DNA of 51,229 bases from Bacteroidales bacterium (GTDB taxonomy: Bacteria > Bacteroidota > Bacteroidia > Bacteroidales > UBA932), in assembly GCA_023227835.1 (NCBI GenBank), contig JALOCI010000017.1, positions 1 through 51,229 of the forward strand, in the 5' to 3' direction. Below the pieces are notes generated by a model, which did not search any database, had not been told where the DNA came from, and was given only the letters and a program-made list of their open reading frames with translations. Made by a program: the position numbers and the translations under genes. Shown one piece after another: positions 25,676 to 34,335 of the stretch (the first letter of the stretch is position 1; each line of letters begins with the position of its first letter).

Positions 25676-26958
25676 CGCTTAAGCCCCTCAGATACAGACT
25701 CTTCATAGTCCGGATTAAAACCGATTTTCAACCATTTTGTATACAGTTCCGACAACTGCTCAAGTTCTTTAGTTTTACCTGATTTCCGGTATATATCGGC
25801 AAGATTCCGAAGGGTCAGCGAGTATCCATACATTACAACACCAGAAACGCGAGGAAGATCTTGCGTCTTGATTGTATTATAGTTCTCCAGATTTTTCATA
25901 TTAAACAACGCTTCCAGTTTTGTCACATCATAAGCCGCGCTCTCTTTTTCAGCAACAACTGGTATTAACCTTGATACTAATCCGCAATTCTGAAAATTTG
26001 TCTCCAACCCTCCATAAAAAGATGGATCTGCAAAAATTGAGAAGTAAATAGGACGCTCACCCATGTTATTTTCAATTATCTGCAATAAAACAGCCCTTTG
26101 TGGACTAAGGTAAGTCCTTGGTTTCGCCTCTTCTCCCTCCATTTTTGTATGCATCCTCTCAGATGTCAGATCAGGCCTTACATTCCATACAAATTTTGAA
26201 TTCTCCGGCAAATTATAAATAGCGCAATCCCTACGGGAGATATTAATTGCGACATCTGTCGCTCTCCATTTGAATGGGTGAATGTCCATAATTTGCTGCT
26301 CTGTAAGGTTAATCTTCACACTCCTTACACAATTCTCCAATCCTCGTTTCAAGAATAGGACATACCAAGGACGATCAAGATTGCCAAGCGGGATTACAGT
26401 TATATCCTGCCTTTTCTTCTCAACCAATTGCAAATAAGTACATATATCAAAATCCAGATTTCCACCGGTAAAGACAATAGCATCTCTGTCACAACCCGTC
26501 AGGAAATTTCTTCCGAACTCTACCAGCCATGGAGGGTACGCTCCCTTGTCAAATGCCAGTTTATAAAAATGTCTTAATTTATCTGCATCGTAGTTCTGCA
26601 TAGCCAGGAAAGCATTTCCGCTACACTCCGCCCCGTAAAAATATTTAGCGTCACCATAATTCGGATTAATCTCCAGAGCCTTATCAAGGTAACCGAAAAT
26701 CCTTGTTGAATAGGCGTAATCATAACCTGTCAATGGTCTGCTGTCGTATGCCCGGTAATGGTTAAACCACCCCAGATAGTAGTATAAGTCAGCATCCTGA
26801 GGTGTCTGCACAACCGCTTTTTCAAGCAAACTTATTGCCTCATTGTAATGTTCCTTCCGGAATTCGGACAATGCCTGTTCCTTCAAAGAGACTTCCTGTG
26901 AAAAGAGCATTCCCACCGACAGAAATATAACGAAGAGAATAATGATAATCTTTCTCAT
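25672..26958 (-). CDS. Exported TPR-repeat protein
   Basis: This 428-residue protein has a signal peptide ending MLFSQ (about 21). The N-terminal part has TPR-like repeats (ALSEFRKEHYNEAISLLEKAVVQTPQDADLYYYLGWF, then a second pair around DKALEINPNYGDAKYFYGA). A central alpha/beta part (about 165-370) contains DAIVFTGGNLDFDICTYLQLVEKKRQDITVIPLGNLDRPWYV and a Pro/Tyr-rich PIYFSIFADPSFY stretch. This combination resembles the extracytoplasmic part of Bacteroidota DUF2723-type proteins, which are longer and have membrane segments, but here no transmembrane region follows. A last TPR-like helix pair ends the protein. Probably periplasmic; the job is unknown. Confidence 0.6.
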   Translation of the reverse strand: MRKIIIILFVIFLSVGMLFSQEVSLKEQALSEFRKEHYNEAISLLEKAVVQTPQDADLYYYLGWFNHYRAYDSRPLTGYDYAYSTRIFGYLDKALEINPNYGDAKYFYGAECSGNAFLAMQNYDADKLRHFYKLAFDKGAYPPWLVEFGRNFLTGCDRDAIVFTGGNLDFDICTYLQLVEKKRQDITVIPLGNLDRPWYVLFLKRGLENCVRSVKINLTEQQIMDIHPFKWRATDVAINISRRDCAIYNLPENSKFVWNVRPDLTSERMHTKMEGEEAKPRTYLSPQRAVLLQIIENNMGERPIYFSIFADPSFYGGLETNFQNCGLVSRLIPVVAEKESAAYDVTKLEALFNMKNLENYNTIKTQDLPRVSGVVMYGYSLTLRNLADIYRKSGKTKELEQLSELYTKWLKIGFNPDYEESVSEGLKR

Positions 26959-26969
26959 TAATTTTTAAT

Positions 26970-27470
26970 TTACTCTTTAAACCTGACATAAATATACTCA
27001 TCCATAATCTCGCCATTTTTGAAAAGAGCCCTCTTTAGAGTTGCCTCCTTTGAAAATCCGGCTTTTTCCAAAACTTTTTGAGATCCTGAATTAGTCGAGA
27101 AGGGCTTTGCATAAATCCTTACAATATCAAACGTATCGAATCCGTATTTGACTATATCCTTCACCGCACTTGACATAATCCCGTTTCTCCAGTATTTTTC
27201 AGAGAGCCAGTAACCGATCTCCGCACTCTTTTCATGGATATCGGTTTGAGGAAAAATTCCTATCGAACCGGCAGCCTCTCCCTCGATTTCAATTGCAAAA
27301 ACTTTTGTCGGATTATCTTTCCCGACCATCTCTATATAACCTTTTCCCGACTCATAAGTATATGGGTGGGGAAATTGGTTGGTAAGCCATTTGGCAACAT
27401 TGTAATTGTCAGCATGTTTAACAAGAGAGTCCAAATCAGAACTTCGCCAAGGCCTCAAAATATAGTCCAT
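26970..27470 (-). CDS. GNAT family N-acetyltransferase (RimJ/RimL-like)
   Basis: A 166-residue GNAT domain. The N-terminal LRPWRSSDLDSLVKHADN is the usual opening of RimJ/RimL-like enzymes. The acetyl-CoA binding turn is YWLSEKYWRNGIMSSAVKDIVKYGF and the C-terminal TNSGSQKVLEKAGFSKEATLKRALFKNGEIMDEYIY is the conserved ending. It would transfer acetyl from acetyl-CoA to an amino group on a protein N-terminus or a small molecule; which one cannot be told. It lies 11 nt downstream of nothing in the same operon and 21 nt after the CPBP gene stop, so co-transcription with CPBP is likely. Confidence 0.88.
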   Translation of the reverse strand: MDYILRPWRSSDLDSLVKHADNYNVAKWLTNQFPHPYTYESGKGYIEMVGKDNPTKVFAIEIEGEAAGSIGIFPQTDIHEKSAEIGYWLSEKYWRNGIMSSAVKDIVKYGFDTFDIVRIYAKPFSTNSGSQKVLEKAGFSKEATLKRALFKNGEIMDEYIYVRFKE

Positions 27471-27491
27471 AATAATCTTAATATTTAACTT

Positions 27492-28214
27492 TTAAATCAA
27501 CCCGAAACAAATTGCAATAAAACTAGGACCGTTCAATCCGCCATGCATGATTACCCCGACCCATGAGTTCTTTGTTTTCTGAACAATATACGACTGAATA
27601 AAAATCAGCGGGATCAACGTAATCAACAAGTGCCACCCGAATGCCACATGAAACAGTCCCCATCCGAATCCGTGAATAAGCCATGTGTACTTTCCGAATG
27701 CCAGTTCCTGCCTTGGCAGCATAACACCCCTCCACAGAAATTCCTCTCCCATAATATTCAATATCCAATATGGCAGCCACACCAGCAGCAACCAGTATCT
27801 CCCTTTTGACAACGGCTCAAAAGTCATAAATGAAGGAGAGTGGTCAAAGCTTCCGATAAAGTACTCCATGCCCTTCATCAACAATCCGCTTGCAACTCCG
27901 ACAAAAATCAATCCGAAAAGACCCCACAGGATATCTTTTTTCGATATTTTACGGAATCTTAGCCTGTCAACCCACGTTTTTGCCGAAAACCCGAACCCCT
28001 CTCTGCGCAATATCAGCACCCCGGTTATAATCAGCGGAGTGAAAATTCCGAGACCTCCGACAATAAACCAGAAGAGGATTGTCTCTTGCCCGGTCACACG
28101 ACTCAAATACGGAATCATATATTTTGTCATGCAATACATCAGGATTGCAGCAGGAATATAAATTGCAAAAGAACCGGCCAGACCAAGTTTCTTAATATGA
28201 ATTTCTGTCTTCAT
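27492..28214 (-). CDS. CPBP family intramembrane metalloprotease
   Basis: An integral membrane protein with about six to seven hydrophobic segments. The conserved Abi/CPBP motifs are present: Glu-Glu and Arg in MGEEFLWRGVMLPRQ, the His in GWGLFHVAFGW, and the final His/Asn in IMHGGLNG. Such proteins act as membrane-embedded glutamate/metal-dependent proteases, some of them linked to prenyl-protein processing or bacteriocin immunity. The start at MKTEIHIKKLG is chosen; longer versions start 5 or 9 codons earlier. The 5' end overlaps the upstream DUF2007 gene by 23 nt. Confidence 0.88.
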   Translation of the reverse strand: MKTEIHIKKLGLAGSFAIYIPAAILMYCMTKYMIPYLSRVTGQETILFWFIVGGLGIFTPLIITGVLILRREGFGFSAKTWVDRLRFRKISKKDILWGLFGLIFVGVASGLLMKGMEYFIGSFDHSPSFMTFEPLSKGRYWLLLVWLPYWILNIMGEEFLWRGVMLPRQELAFGKYTWLIHGFGWGLFHVAFGWHLLITLIPLIFIQSYIVQKTKNSWVGVIMHGGLNGPSFIAICFGLI

Positions 28215-28428
28215 GCTTTGATTTTTCATATTCATCAACAATTAATTTAGCTTTTTCATAATCAGAATCAGAAACAACCACCTTGACCCCACCCTCAGGT
28301 CTCCAGCCATAACTTCTTGTTCCGATAATCTCATCTTTCAAAAAAGATTCGACACCCTCAATTTCAAGGATATTTTTTATCATCTGACAGTCAAACAATG
28401 TTCCGTCATATATTTCAATCGCTTTCAT
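28192..28428 (-). CDS. DUF2007-type putative signal-transducing protein
   Basis: 78 residues, matching the short DUF2007 (GlnB-like fold) family: an N-terminal strand plus helix KAIEIYDGTLFDCQMIKNILEIEGVESFLKDE and a C-terminal strand plus helix GGVKVVVSDSDYEKAKLIVDEYEK. These proteins usually have one or two zinc-ribbon-free ferredoxin-like halves and no known ligand. It overlaps the CPBP gene, so the two are likely translationally coupled. Its start is 15 nt downstream of a tandem repeat region (plus-strand 28443-28547). Confidence 0.75.
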   Translation of the reverse strand: MKAIEIYDGTLFDCQMIKNILEIEGVESFLKDEIIGTRSYGWRPEGGVKVVVSDSDYEKAKLIVDEYEKSKHEDRNSY

Positions 28429-28442
28429 TTTTCACCCTCCCT

Positions 28443-28547
28443 TTTTAACTATTCACTATTAACTCTTAACTTTTCACTCTCCACTCTTCAGTTTTAACTA
28501 TTCACTCTCCACTCTTCACTTTTAACCATTCACTCTCCACTCTTCGC
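28443..28547. repeat. Degenerate tandem minisatellite, 28-nt unit
   Basis: Four units read on the plus strand: 28443-28470 (28 nt, partly diverged), 28471-28491 (21 nt, shortened), 28492-28519 and 28520-28547 (28 nt each, nearly identical; unit core CACTCTCCACTCTTC). On the minus strand the units read GAAGAGTGGAGAGTG with TTAAAA spacers. The array fills the space between the FISUMP gene and the DUF2007 gene and runs over the last residues and stop of the FISUMP gene. Confidence 0.8.
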
Positions 28548-29249
28548 CTTCCCTCTAATACATCGTACAGAAAAACCTATCCATTTTGGATGTACATCCC
28601 TGTACAAATCATCAAGGCTATATACTATGCTGCGAAACCAAGCCCCTGACGCTCCATATTCAGTACTACTCCACCAGAATCCGCTACTTCCGGCAAGAGA
28701 AAACCTGCCTTCCCTGCATCGCTCACCTCCGGGAAGAGCAGAAAAACCATATAAATTCTCTCCTTTTCCTCCTGACCGCCAACCAAAATTATTCTTCAAA
28801 TGTCGTCCGCTTTTGCCACCCGTTTCATAAGAATCAGAAGATTTATCAACGATTATATTCTGATTGTCTAAAAATTTTCTCAAAATATTCCACTCCTCAT
28901 CGGTAGGCACACTCCACCCGACAGGGCATATTTTTCCGGTTTCTACCGTATACCAGTTATACATTGCCCCATATGTCCGGGAAAAGCGGTTGTCATTATT
29001 ATACCAGCAATATGCCCCGCTTAACAGTCGGGGCCATATACCGCTGTCTGAAACAAGAGTTATGCTTCTGCCATTGTTGTAGCATGTTGTTCTCAGATTT
29101 TCAGCCATCCACTCCTGACCACCAATAATTATTGTCTTATAAACATTTCCCTCAAAATCTGAGACTATACCTGCAGTCAAGACCTGCGCATCCAGTGAAG
29201 GCAAAAAAACCATCAGAAATAAGAAATATAAAACTGACAGCTTATACAT
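28530..29249 (-). CDS. FISUMP-domain exported protein (Fibrobacter succinogenes major paralogous domain)
   Basis: 239 residues with a signal peptide ending SLDAQ (about 22). The rest is one FISUMP domain (TIGR02145 type): IIGGQEWMAENLRTTCYNNG, AYCWYNNDNRFSRTYGAMYNWYTVETGKICPVGWSVPTDEEWNILRKFL, then FSALPGGERCREGRFSLAGSSGFWWSSTEYGASGAWFRSI and the final GFSVRCIRG. This is a lectin-like or C-type-lectin/DGR-variable-domain-like fold found in surface proteins of Bacteroidota; function unknown. It is 1 nt behind the next gene upstream and its C-terminal codons lie in a tandem repeat. No DGR template or reverse transcriptase was seen nearby. Confidence 0.85.
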   Translation of the reverse strand: MYKLSVLYFLFLMVFLPSLDAQVLTAGIVSDFEGNVYKTIIIGGQEWMAENLRTTCYNNGRSITLVSDSGIWPRLLSGAYCWYNNDNRFSRTYGAMYNWYTVETGKICPVGWSVPTDEEWNILRKFLDNQNIIVDKSSDSYETGGKSGRHLKNNFGWRSGGKGENLYGFSALPGGERCREGRFSLAGSSGFWWSSTEYGASGAWFRSIVYSLDDLYRDVHPKWIGFSVRCIRGKAKSGE

Positions 29250-29669
29250 TTAATTATAGGATAACATTTTTCGGATTGCCTCGATTCTCTCCTCCCTTTC
29301 CAACGAAAAAGTTTTGCTTTTATCGTTGCAATAGTCATAAAGCTGCAACGCTTTTTCATAATAAAGACGGAAAGCATCAGATTTGCCGCCTGATCCTAAT
29401 CCGGCAACACATTCGGCTAAAAGTTCAATATTTTCTACACTTAAACCCTTTATACCGGAGAGATATGCATTACCCTCCGCTTTATCCAATAACATGAACT
29501 TTTCCAAATCAAAGCCCGCTTCATTTAAAAGCATATCCTTTGTATCCTCAAACTGTTTTTCAACAGATAAAGAAAGGTTGTCACTCCCTCCGAAAAGTTT
29601 TTGACGGATGGCTCCCAAAATAGCAGCCATTTTCTCGATTTCCCTGAGAATATAATCTTTTTGTTCCAC
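29250..29669 (-). CDS. Small helical protein, DUF6483-like
   Basis: 139 residues, no signal peptide or membrane segment. The opening QKDYILREIEKMAAILGAIRQKLFG resembles DUF6483 proteins, which are all-helical and have no known function. The middle contains helices LEKFMLLDKAEGNAYLSGIKGLSVENIELLAECVAGLG and a TPR-like YYEKALQLYDYCNDKSKTFSLEREERIEAIRKML. It directly abuts the FISUMP gene and is 1 nt after the 60-residue Cys-containing protein gene; the three probably form one transcript. Assignment to the family is by eye. Confidence 0.55.
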   Translation of the reverse strand: MEQKDYILREIEKMAAILGAIRQKLFGGSDNLSLSVEKQFEDTKDMLLNEAGFDLEKFMLLDKAEGNAYLSGIKGLSVENIELLAECVAGLGSGGKSDAFRLYYEKALQLYDYCNDKSKTFSLEREERIEAIRKMLSYN

Positions 29670-29670
29670 T

Positions 29671-29853
29671 CTAGTAATTCTTAAAGCTGTACTTATCCCT
29701 GACTAATTGCTTCTCTTCGTCAGGCAGAGCTTTGAAGTATGACTTCCATCCGGGACAAAAATTGATATGCCAACGCCAGAACCTTCCGGCAAAAGATTTG
29801 GGTTTGTTGTCATACTTGGCCCTCATAGGGCAATTTGCGCAATTGCTTTCCAT
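29671..29853 (-). CDS. Small conserved-looking protein with CxxC
   Basis: 60 residues: an N-terminal CANCPMRAKYDNKP (Cys5, Cys8), an aromatic patch FAGRFWRWHINFCPGWKSYF (Cys33) and a charged tail. The three Cys and the His could bind a metal or cluster. It lies 1 nt upstream of the DUF6483-like gene. I do not recognise the family. The Trp/Cys-rich sequence and the tight spacing argue that it is real. Confidence 0.6.
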   Translation of the reverse strand: MESNCANCPMRAKYDNKPKSFAGRFWRWHINFCPGWKSYFKALPDEEKQLVRDKYSFKNY

Positions 29854-29987
29854 AATTTTATGTCTTTATAGATTTATAAACCAGATTAGTGTTATTTCTT
29901 CAACAAATATCATCTTTTTTAGAGACATACTAAAAAATAGTGCATCTTAAGGATACCCGCAAATCCCTTATAAATAATCACAGATTA

Positions 29988-31082
29988 TTATAACATTTTG
30001 AATTTTATGATAACCTGGTTTTTATCACTCCCGGGCAATCCTTTAATAACAATAATATCTTTTATAGTATTCCCCTGAAACATTAAGTCCCGCCTGCCAA
30101 TAGTCAGAAGACTATCTTTCTTATCTCTAATTTCCACATTTTGAGTATAACTATTTGTTTGAATATTATACAACGATAAGAACGGAATTCGTTTTCTTTC
30201 TATGTTATCAGATAGTGAATACATAAAGAATACAATATTCCCACCCTGAATTACATTTCTCATATTAAGCACACTCCGCCCCAAATTTCCCAACCTGTCC
30301 ATGAAAAGTTCATCATACCCAATTCTCAGATTCCCTGATCGCGTTAACCATGCCGGGATCAGCTTTTTATTCTTAACAACAAAAACCGTGTCATTAAAAT
30401 AATTATAGATATATGGCCCCTGCTTGTCACCAAAAATAAAGAGATTCCCCAGTATAAGTTCCTCCGGCAACATATTCCTGTCTTTCCGCGAAACAGGCTC
30501 CATTATTTCATCCTCTTGATTGAACAGAAACATATCTACTCTCGCAGAGTTATTGGAACTATAAAAGAGTAACCCATCCTTATACGGAAAAAAAGATTTG
30601 AGATATAACAGAGTATCTTCGAATTTTGGTTTAAATGAGGATATGTGATTACCATCTTTATCATATTTTAGAATTCTCTGACTTGGGAAATCAAAAACAG
30701 CAATACTTCTATCATCATTATTTACAGATACTCCACCCACACTAAGATACTCTCCCGGGCCTCTTCCTTGAGAGGCTAACTGTCGAATATACTTTCCCTT
30801 TTTATTATATTCATATATTGATTTTTTATCTGAAACAATAAAAAAAGAGCTGTCAGACTCATACAAACCGGTTATTGCACCAATAATCGGCGCATCTTCA
30901 GAATTGTCCAGTTCAATGACTTCTGTCCCGGCAACAATAGAATCAAGAGGAATAGTTTTGCAATCTTCATTTTTCGAAATATCATGCAGGTTAAATTCTT
31001 TTAGATTTCCACCTCTTGAACATGATAATGATATAAGTAGTATAAAAAATAATACTACATTACTAAGCCTGAATTTTTTCAT
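29988..31082 (-). CDS. 6-bladed beta-propeller lipoprotein
   Basis: 364 residues with signal peptide and lipobox LISLSC, mature start CSRGGNLKEFNLHDI. The repeated blade pattern is visible in IGAITGLYESDSSFFIVSDKKSIYEYNKKGKYIRQLASQGRGPGEYLSVGGVSV and IAVFDFPSQRILKYDKDGNHISSF; the GRGPGEY element is a hallmark of the Bacteroidota 6-bladed propeller family (NHL/DUF4934 type). Surface or periplasmic location. These proteins often occur singly or beside sensor systems. No partner gene in the same direction within 100 nt. Function unknown. Confidence 0.8.
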   Translation of the reverse strand: MKKFRLSNVVLFFILLISLSCSRGGNLKEFNLHDISKNEDCKTIPLDSIVAGTEVIELDNSEDAPIIGAITGLYESDSSFFIVSDKKSIYEYNKKGKYIRQLASQGRGPGEYLSVGGVSVNNDDRSIAVFDFPSQRILKYDKDGNHISSFKPKFEDTLLYLKSFFPYKDGLLFYSSNNSARVDMFLFNQEDEIMEPVSRKDRNMLPEELILGNLFIFGDKQGPYIYNYFNDTVFVVKNKKLIPAWLTRSGNLRIGYDELFMDRLGNLGRSVLNMRNVIQGGNIVFFMYSLSDNIERKRIPFLSLYNIQTNSYTQNVEIRDKKDSLLTIGRRDLMFQGNTIKDIIVIKGLPGSDKNQVIIKFKML

Positions 31083-31208
31083 ATCTGAATAATTATTGAC
31101 GGAATATTATAATAAGATCACTATTTAAAATCCTTTTATAGCATTGTACTATAAAGATATAAATAATATTCCTCAATCAACTCTCAGATGACCATATATA
31201 TAAGCGAA

Positions 31209-32843
31209 TTATCTTTTCTCAATCTCCCGCAGATGCTCCATCCTTTTCTTTTCAAGGAATCCCTGAATGGTCTCCAAATGCTCCTTAACCTTTCCGTTCC
31301 CGAATTCATAGACTTTTGTGACCAGACCGTCCAAAAAGTCACGATCGTGAGAGACTACGATAAGAGTCCCGTCAAAAGCTAGGAGGGCTTGTTTGAGAAT
31401 ATCTTTTGTCCTTAAATCCAAGTGGTTTGTGGGCTCATCGAGAATAAGAAAATTCACAGGTTCAAGCAGTAGCTTTATCATTGCCAGCCTGGTACGCTCA
31501 CCTCCGGAGAGCACTTTTACCTTCTTATCAACATCATCCCGGCCAAACATAAAGGCTCCGAGCAGATCACGAATCTTGGAGCGGATATCTCCCATTGCAA
31601 TATCGTCAATCGTCCTGAACACAGTAAGATCCTCATCCAGCAAGGAGGCCTGATTCTGTGCAAAATATCCGATCATGACATTATGCCCGAGGGTCAGCTT
31701 CCCGTCATGCTCAATCTCCTTCATAATGCATTTCACCAAAGTTGATTTTCCCTCACCATTCCTCCCCACAAATGCCACCTTGTCGCCACGCTCTATAGTA
31801 AGTGATGTGTCGGCGAATATTGGTCTGCCGTCATAGCTTTTCCCTACCCCGTCCATTATGACAGGAAAATTTCCGCTGCGCGGCGATGGCGGGAATTTAA
31901 GCTTCAGGGCAGAAGTGTCCACCTCATCAACCTCAATGACATCAAGCTTTTCAAGCATTTTTACACGCGACTGGACTTGCAGGGTCTTTGAATAAGTACC
32001 CTTGAACCTCTCAATGAACTCCTTTGTCTCCGCAATCATCTTCTGCTGATCCTCATACTGTCTCTGTTGCTGCATTCGTCTCTCCTGGCGAAGTTCAAGA
32101 TAATGGGAGTAGTTTACCTTATAGTCGTAAATGCGCCCCATTGTGAGTTCAATTGTCCTGTTCGTAACATTATCCACAAACGACTTGTCATGAGAGATAA
32201 GCACAACAGCCTTTGCCTGGTTCATCAGGAAATCCTCCAGCCAGATGATAGACTCCATGTCCAGATGGTTGGTAGGCTCATCCAGAAGGATGACATCCGG
32301 TTTGCGGAGCAGTATTTTTGCCAGCTCGATACGCATTCTCCAGCCACCGCTCAGTTCCGATGTCTGTCTGCCAAGCTCTTCTCTTTTAAACCCGAGTCCG
32401 AGCAGCACCTTCTCCACATCCTCCTCGTAATGGGTAATGTCGACCGCATAATACTTCTCGCTCAATGCAGAGAGATCCTCTATCAGCTTGTAATACTCGT
32501 CGGAATCATAGTCGCTCCTCTCCTCCAGCTGCCTGTTGTAATCAGCAATCTGCGCCTCAATCTCATGCAAGTGCTTAAATGCTAACGAGGCCTCCTCAAA
32601 GACAGTCCGACCATCCTCGGTCATCAGATGCTGAGGAAGATATGCAATCAAAGAATCTTTAGGTGCAGAGACAACGCCTCTCGACGGATTTCTCTCCCCT
32701 GCCAGGATTTTCAACAGAGTGGACTTCCCCGCCCCGTTTTTACCCATCAGGGCAATCCTGTCATTGTCATTAATTACAAAAGATACATTTTCAAAAAGAA
32801 CCGTACCCCCAAACTCTACACACAACCCGTCGCAAGAAACCAT
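31209..32843 (-). CDS. ABC-F family ribosome-associated ATPase
   Basis: 544 residues with two ATPase domains and no membrane segment. Domain 1 has Walker A GKNGAGKST, signature LSGGWRMR and Walker B VILLDEPTNHLD. Domain 2 has GRNGEGKST, LSGGERTR and FLILDEPTNHLDL. The linker (about 240-320) is charged and helical (ELRQERRMQQQRQYEDQQKMIAETKEFIERF), as in the P-site tRNA-interaction motif of ABC-F proteins. It lacks the long C-terminal coiled coil of Uup. Family members act on translating ribosomes; some give antibiotic protection, but housekeeping EttA/YbiT-type roles are more likely here. Confidence 0.92.
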   Translation of the reverse strand: MVSCDGLCVEFGGTVLFENVSFVINDNDRIALMGKNGAGKSTLLKILAGERNPSRGVVSAPKDSLIAYLPQHLMTEDGRTVFEEASLAFKHLHEIEAQIADYNRQLEERSDYDSDEYYKLIEDLSALSEKYYAVDITHYEEDVEKVLLGLGFKREELGRQTSELSGGWRMRIELAKILLRKPDVILLDEPTNHLDMESIIWLEDFLMNQAKAVVLISHDKSFVDNVTNRTIELTMGRIYDYKVNYSHYLELRQERRMQQQRQYEDQQKMIAETKEFIERFKGTYSKTLQVQSRVKMLEKLDVIEVDEVDTSALKLKFPPSPRSGNFPVIMDGVGKSYDGRPIFADTSLTIERGDKVAFVGRNGEGKSTLVKCIMKEIEHDGKLTLGHNVMIGYFAQNQASLLDEDLTVFRTIDDIAMGDIRSKIRDLLGAFMFGRDDVDKKVKVLSGGERTRLAMIKLLLEPVNFLILDEPTNHLDLRTKDILKQALLAFDGTLIVVSHDRDFLDGLVTKVYEFGNGKVKEHLETIQGFLEKKRMEHLREIEKR

Positions 32844-32862
32844 TTTTTAAAATTTTGAGGTG

Positions 32863-32870
32863 CAAAGATA
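32863..32870 (-). promoter_or_regulatory. -7 box for the ABC-F gene
   Basis: Minus strand TATCTTTG, an exact TAnnTTTG match, 20 nt before the ATG. The closest TTG upstream is only 15 nt away (within the TTGGCAAGG motif), which is short. Confidence 0.4.
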
Positions 32871-32872
32871 TA

Positions 32873-32892
32873 CAAAAAACTTTGGCAAGGTT
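32873..32892 (+). repeat. Boundary motif copy 1 (AAAAAACTTTGGCAAGGTT)
   Basis: First of nine copies of the motif AAAAMCYTTGGCWAGGT in this window, all on the plus strand. It marks the left limit of the accessory region, between the ABC-F gene and the acyltransferase gene. Its core ACCTTG-G-CAAGGT form is a near-perfect palindrome with a central G in other copies. Being the sole copy next to clear promoters, it could be partly coincidental. Confidence 0.55.
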
Positions 32893-32899
32893 ATTTCGC

Positions 32900-32907
32900 T
32901 AACTTTG
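32900..32907 (+). promoter_or_regulatory. -7 box for the acyltransferase gene
   Basis: TAACTTTG exactly fits TAnnTTTG. The ATG at 32916 follows after only 8 nt, so the transcript would be almost leaderless. The nearest TTG (32882-32884) is 15 nt upstream, shorter than consensus. Confidence 0.45.
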
Positions 32908-32915
32908 CACAAATT

Positions 32916-34046
32916 ATGACAAAAATCTCTTCCGCTGCATTTGCAGATACAAAGCCGCATTACGGCATACTTGACGGATTACGTGGTGTAGCAGCACTGA
33001 CAGTCGTCTGCTTTCACATTTTCGAGGCATTCGCAACAAGTCATATAGACCAGAGAATCAACCACGGATACCTTGCCGTTGACTTCTTCTTTATCCTCTC
33101 GGGCTTCGTTATGGGTTACGCCTATGATGACCGGTGGAAAACAATGTCTGTGAAAGAGTTTCTCAAGCGAAGGTTTATCCGCCTGCATCCGATGGTGGTT
33201 CTGGGGGCTGTAATAGGTGCGGTAATGTTTTATACACAAGGTTGCTCTGTATGGGATGTCTCCCGGATATCGGTAATGATGCTGCTTATAGCCACGCTGT
33301 TGAGTGCTGCTCTGATTCCTGCGACCCCGGGAACCGAAGTCAGAGGCGTTGGTGAGATGTATCAGCTGAATGGCCCAAGCTGGTCTCTCTTTTTTGAATA
33401 TATCGGCAATATCCTCTATGCTTTCTTTATTCATAAACTTCCGACCAAGGCTCTCACCTGGCTGGTTATAGCTGCAGCTGCAGGGTTAGGTGTGTTTGCT
33501 ATTTGGGGACCGTATGGTGATATCTGTGTGGGATTCTCGATGACGGGGGATAATATGCTCGGGGGCTCGCTGCGCTTACTGTTTGCCTTCTCTGCCGGTT
33601 TGTTGCTTTCTCGTATTTTCAAGCCTGTCAAAGTTAAGGGTGCTTTCTGGATTGGTGGTGTTGCTATCGTTATTCTCTCTGCTATTCCGAGGGTCGGCGG
33701 CAGTGAGCATCTTTGGATGAACGGTTTGTATGACACGCTTTGTGCGGTTGTGGTTTTTCCTGTGCTTGTCTATATCGGGGCTTCGGGAAAGATTTCGGGG
33801 AGGTTCACTAATGGTCTTTGTAAGTTTCTGGGGGATATTTCGTACCCTCTTTATATGGTTCACTATCCCTTCATTTATCTCTATTATGCCTGGGTTAAGA
33901 ATAATAATCTGACGTTTGTTGATTCTTTGCCGGGTGCGATTGCGCTGTTTGCTGGAAGTGTGGTTTTGGCTTATTTGAGTCTGAAGTTCTACGATGAGCC
34001 TGTCCGTAAATTCCTTTCGAAAAAGCTTTTGAACAAAAAGTCATAA
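32916..34046 (+). CDS. Acyltransferase 3 family membrane protein (OafA/YrhL-like)
   Basis: 376 residues, about ten hydrophobic segments. The catalytic His is in FHIFEAF after GLRGVAALTVVCFHI, and the typical RxxRL-type motif is KRRFIRLHP. GPSWSLFFEYIGNILYAFF and the C-terminal DISYPLYMVHYPFIYLYYAWV match acyltransferase-3 proteins that acetylate or succinylate sugars of surface polysaccharides. First cargo-like gene right of the boundary motif, with its own TAnnTTTG box. The second half of the gene is visibly richer in G and T on the coding strand than its neighbours. Substrate unknown. Confidence 0.9.
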   Translation: MTKISSAAFADTKPHYGILDGLRGVAALTVVCFHIFEAFATSHIDQRINHGYLAVDFFFILSGFVMGYAYDDRWKTMSVKEFLKRRFIRLHPMVVLGAVIGAVMFYTQGCSVWDVSRISVMMLLIATLLSAALIPATPGTEVRGVGEMYQLNGPSWSLFFEYIGNILYAFFIHKLPTKALTWLVIAAAAGLGVFAIWGPYGDICVGFSMTGDNMLGGSLRLLFAFSAGLLLSRIFKPVKVKGAFWIGGVAIVILSAIPRVGGSEHLWMNGLYDTLCAVVVFPVLVYIGASGKISGRFTNGLCKFLGDISYPLYMVHYPFIYLYYAWVKNNNLTFVDSLPGAIALFAGSVVLAYLSLKFYDEPVRKFLSKKLLNKKS

Positions 34047-34110
34047 TCTAGCAAGATTCCGTTTTTCAACCGGGTAGTGGCACTAACCACTTGCCAATTT
34101 CGTCAGGAAA

Positions 34111-34335
34111 GTCGTTTAGCGCAGCCACAACGGCTCAAGGACGCCGGTTTCTCTCAATTTGTTCCTGATAGCCGCTTTTTTATACTGTGGGAAATACTGT
34201 CTCAGGGCTGTCCATCCTCAGTCGTTACACTCCCTCCGGCTGAAATGCCCTGATCCAGTATTTCCCACTCACTTGTAAGCGGCTTATGATGCAAATTGTA
34301 GATGTCTGCTTATGGTTACACACTCATAAAACCGT
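34111..34335 (+). repeat. Hairpin repeat R1 (type A)
   Basis: A long imperfect hairpin. The left arm 34171-34208 pairs with 34247-34283: GCCGCTT/AAGCGGC, GTGGGAAATACTG/CAGTATTTCCCAC (13 of 13) and CAGGGC/GCCCTG. The loop 34209-34246 is nearly invariant among copies. A left flank (34113-34148) with GCAGCCACAA...CTCAAGGAC is shared with R2 and R5. This copy has no clear terminal CCTTGG motif, only a degenerate one after the acyltransferase stop. The rest of 34047-34588 holds no gene, apart from the antitoxin promoter at 34515. Confidence 0.85.

Noticed and set aside
28530..29249. Diversity-generating retroelement target (FISUMP/C-type-lectin-like domain)
   Set aside because: No reverse transcriptase, template repeat or A-rich variable copy was found in the window.
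33430..33912. Long minus-strand and alternate frames inside the acyltransferase gene
   Set aside because: Shadow frames of a clear membrane protein gene; low complexity and no homology.
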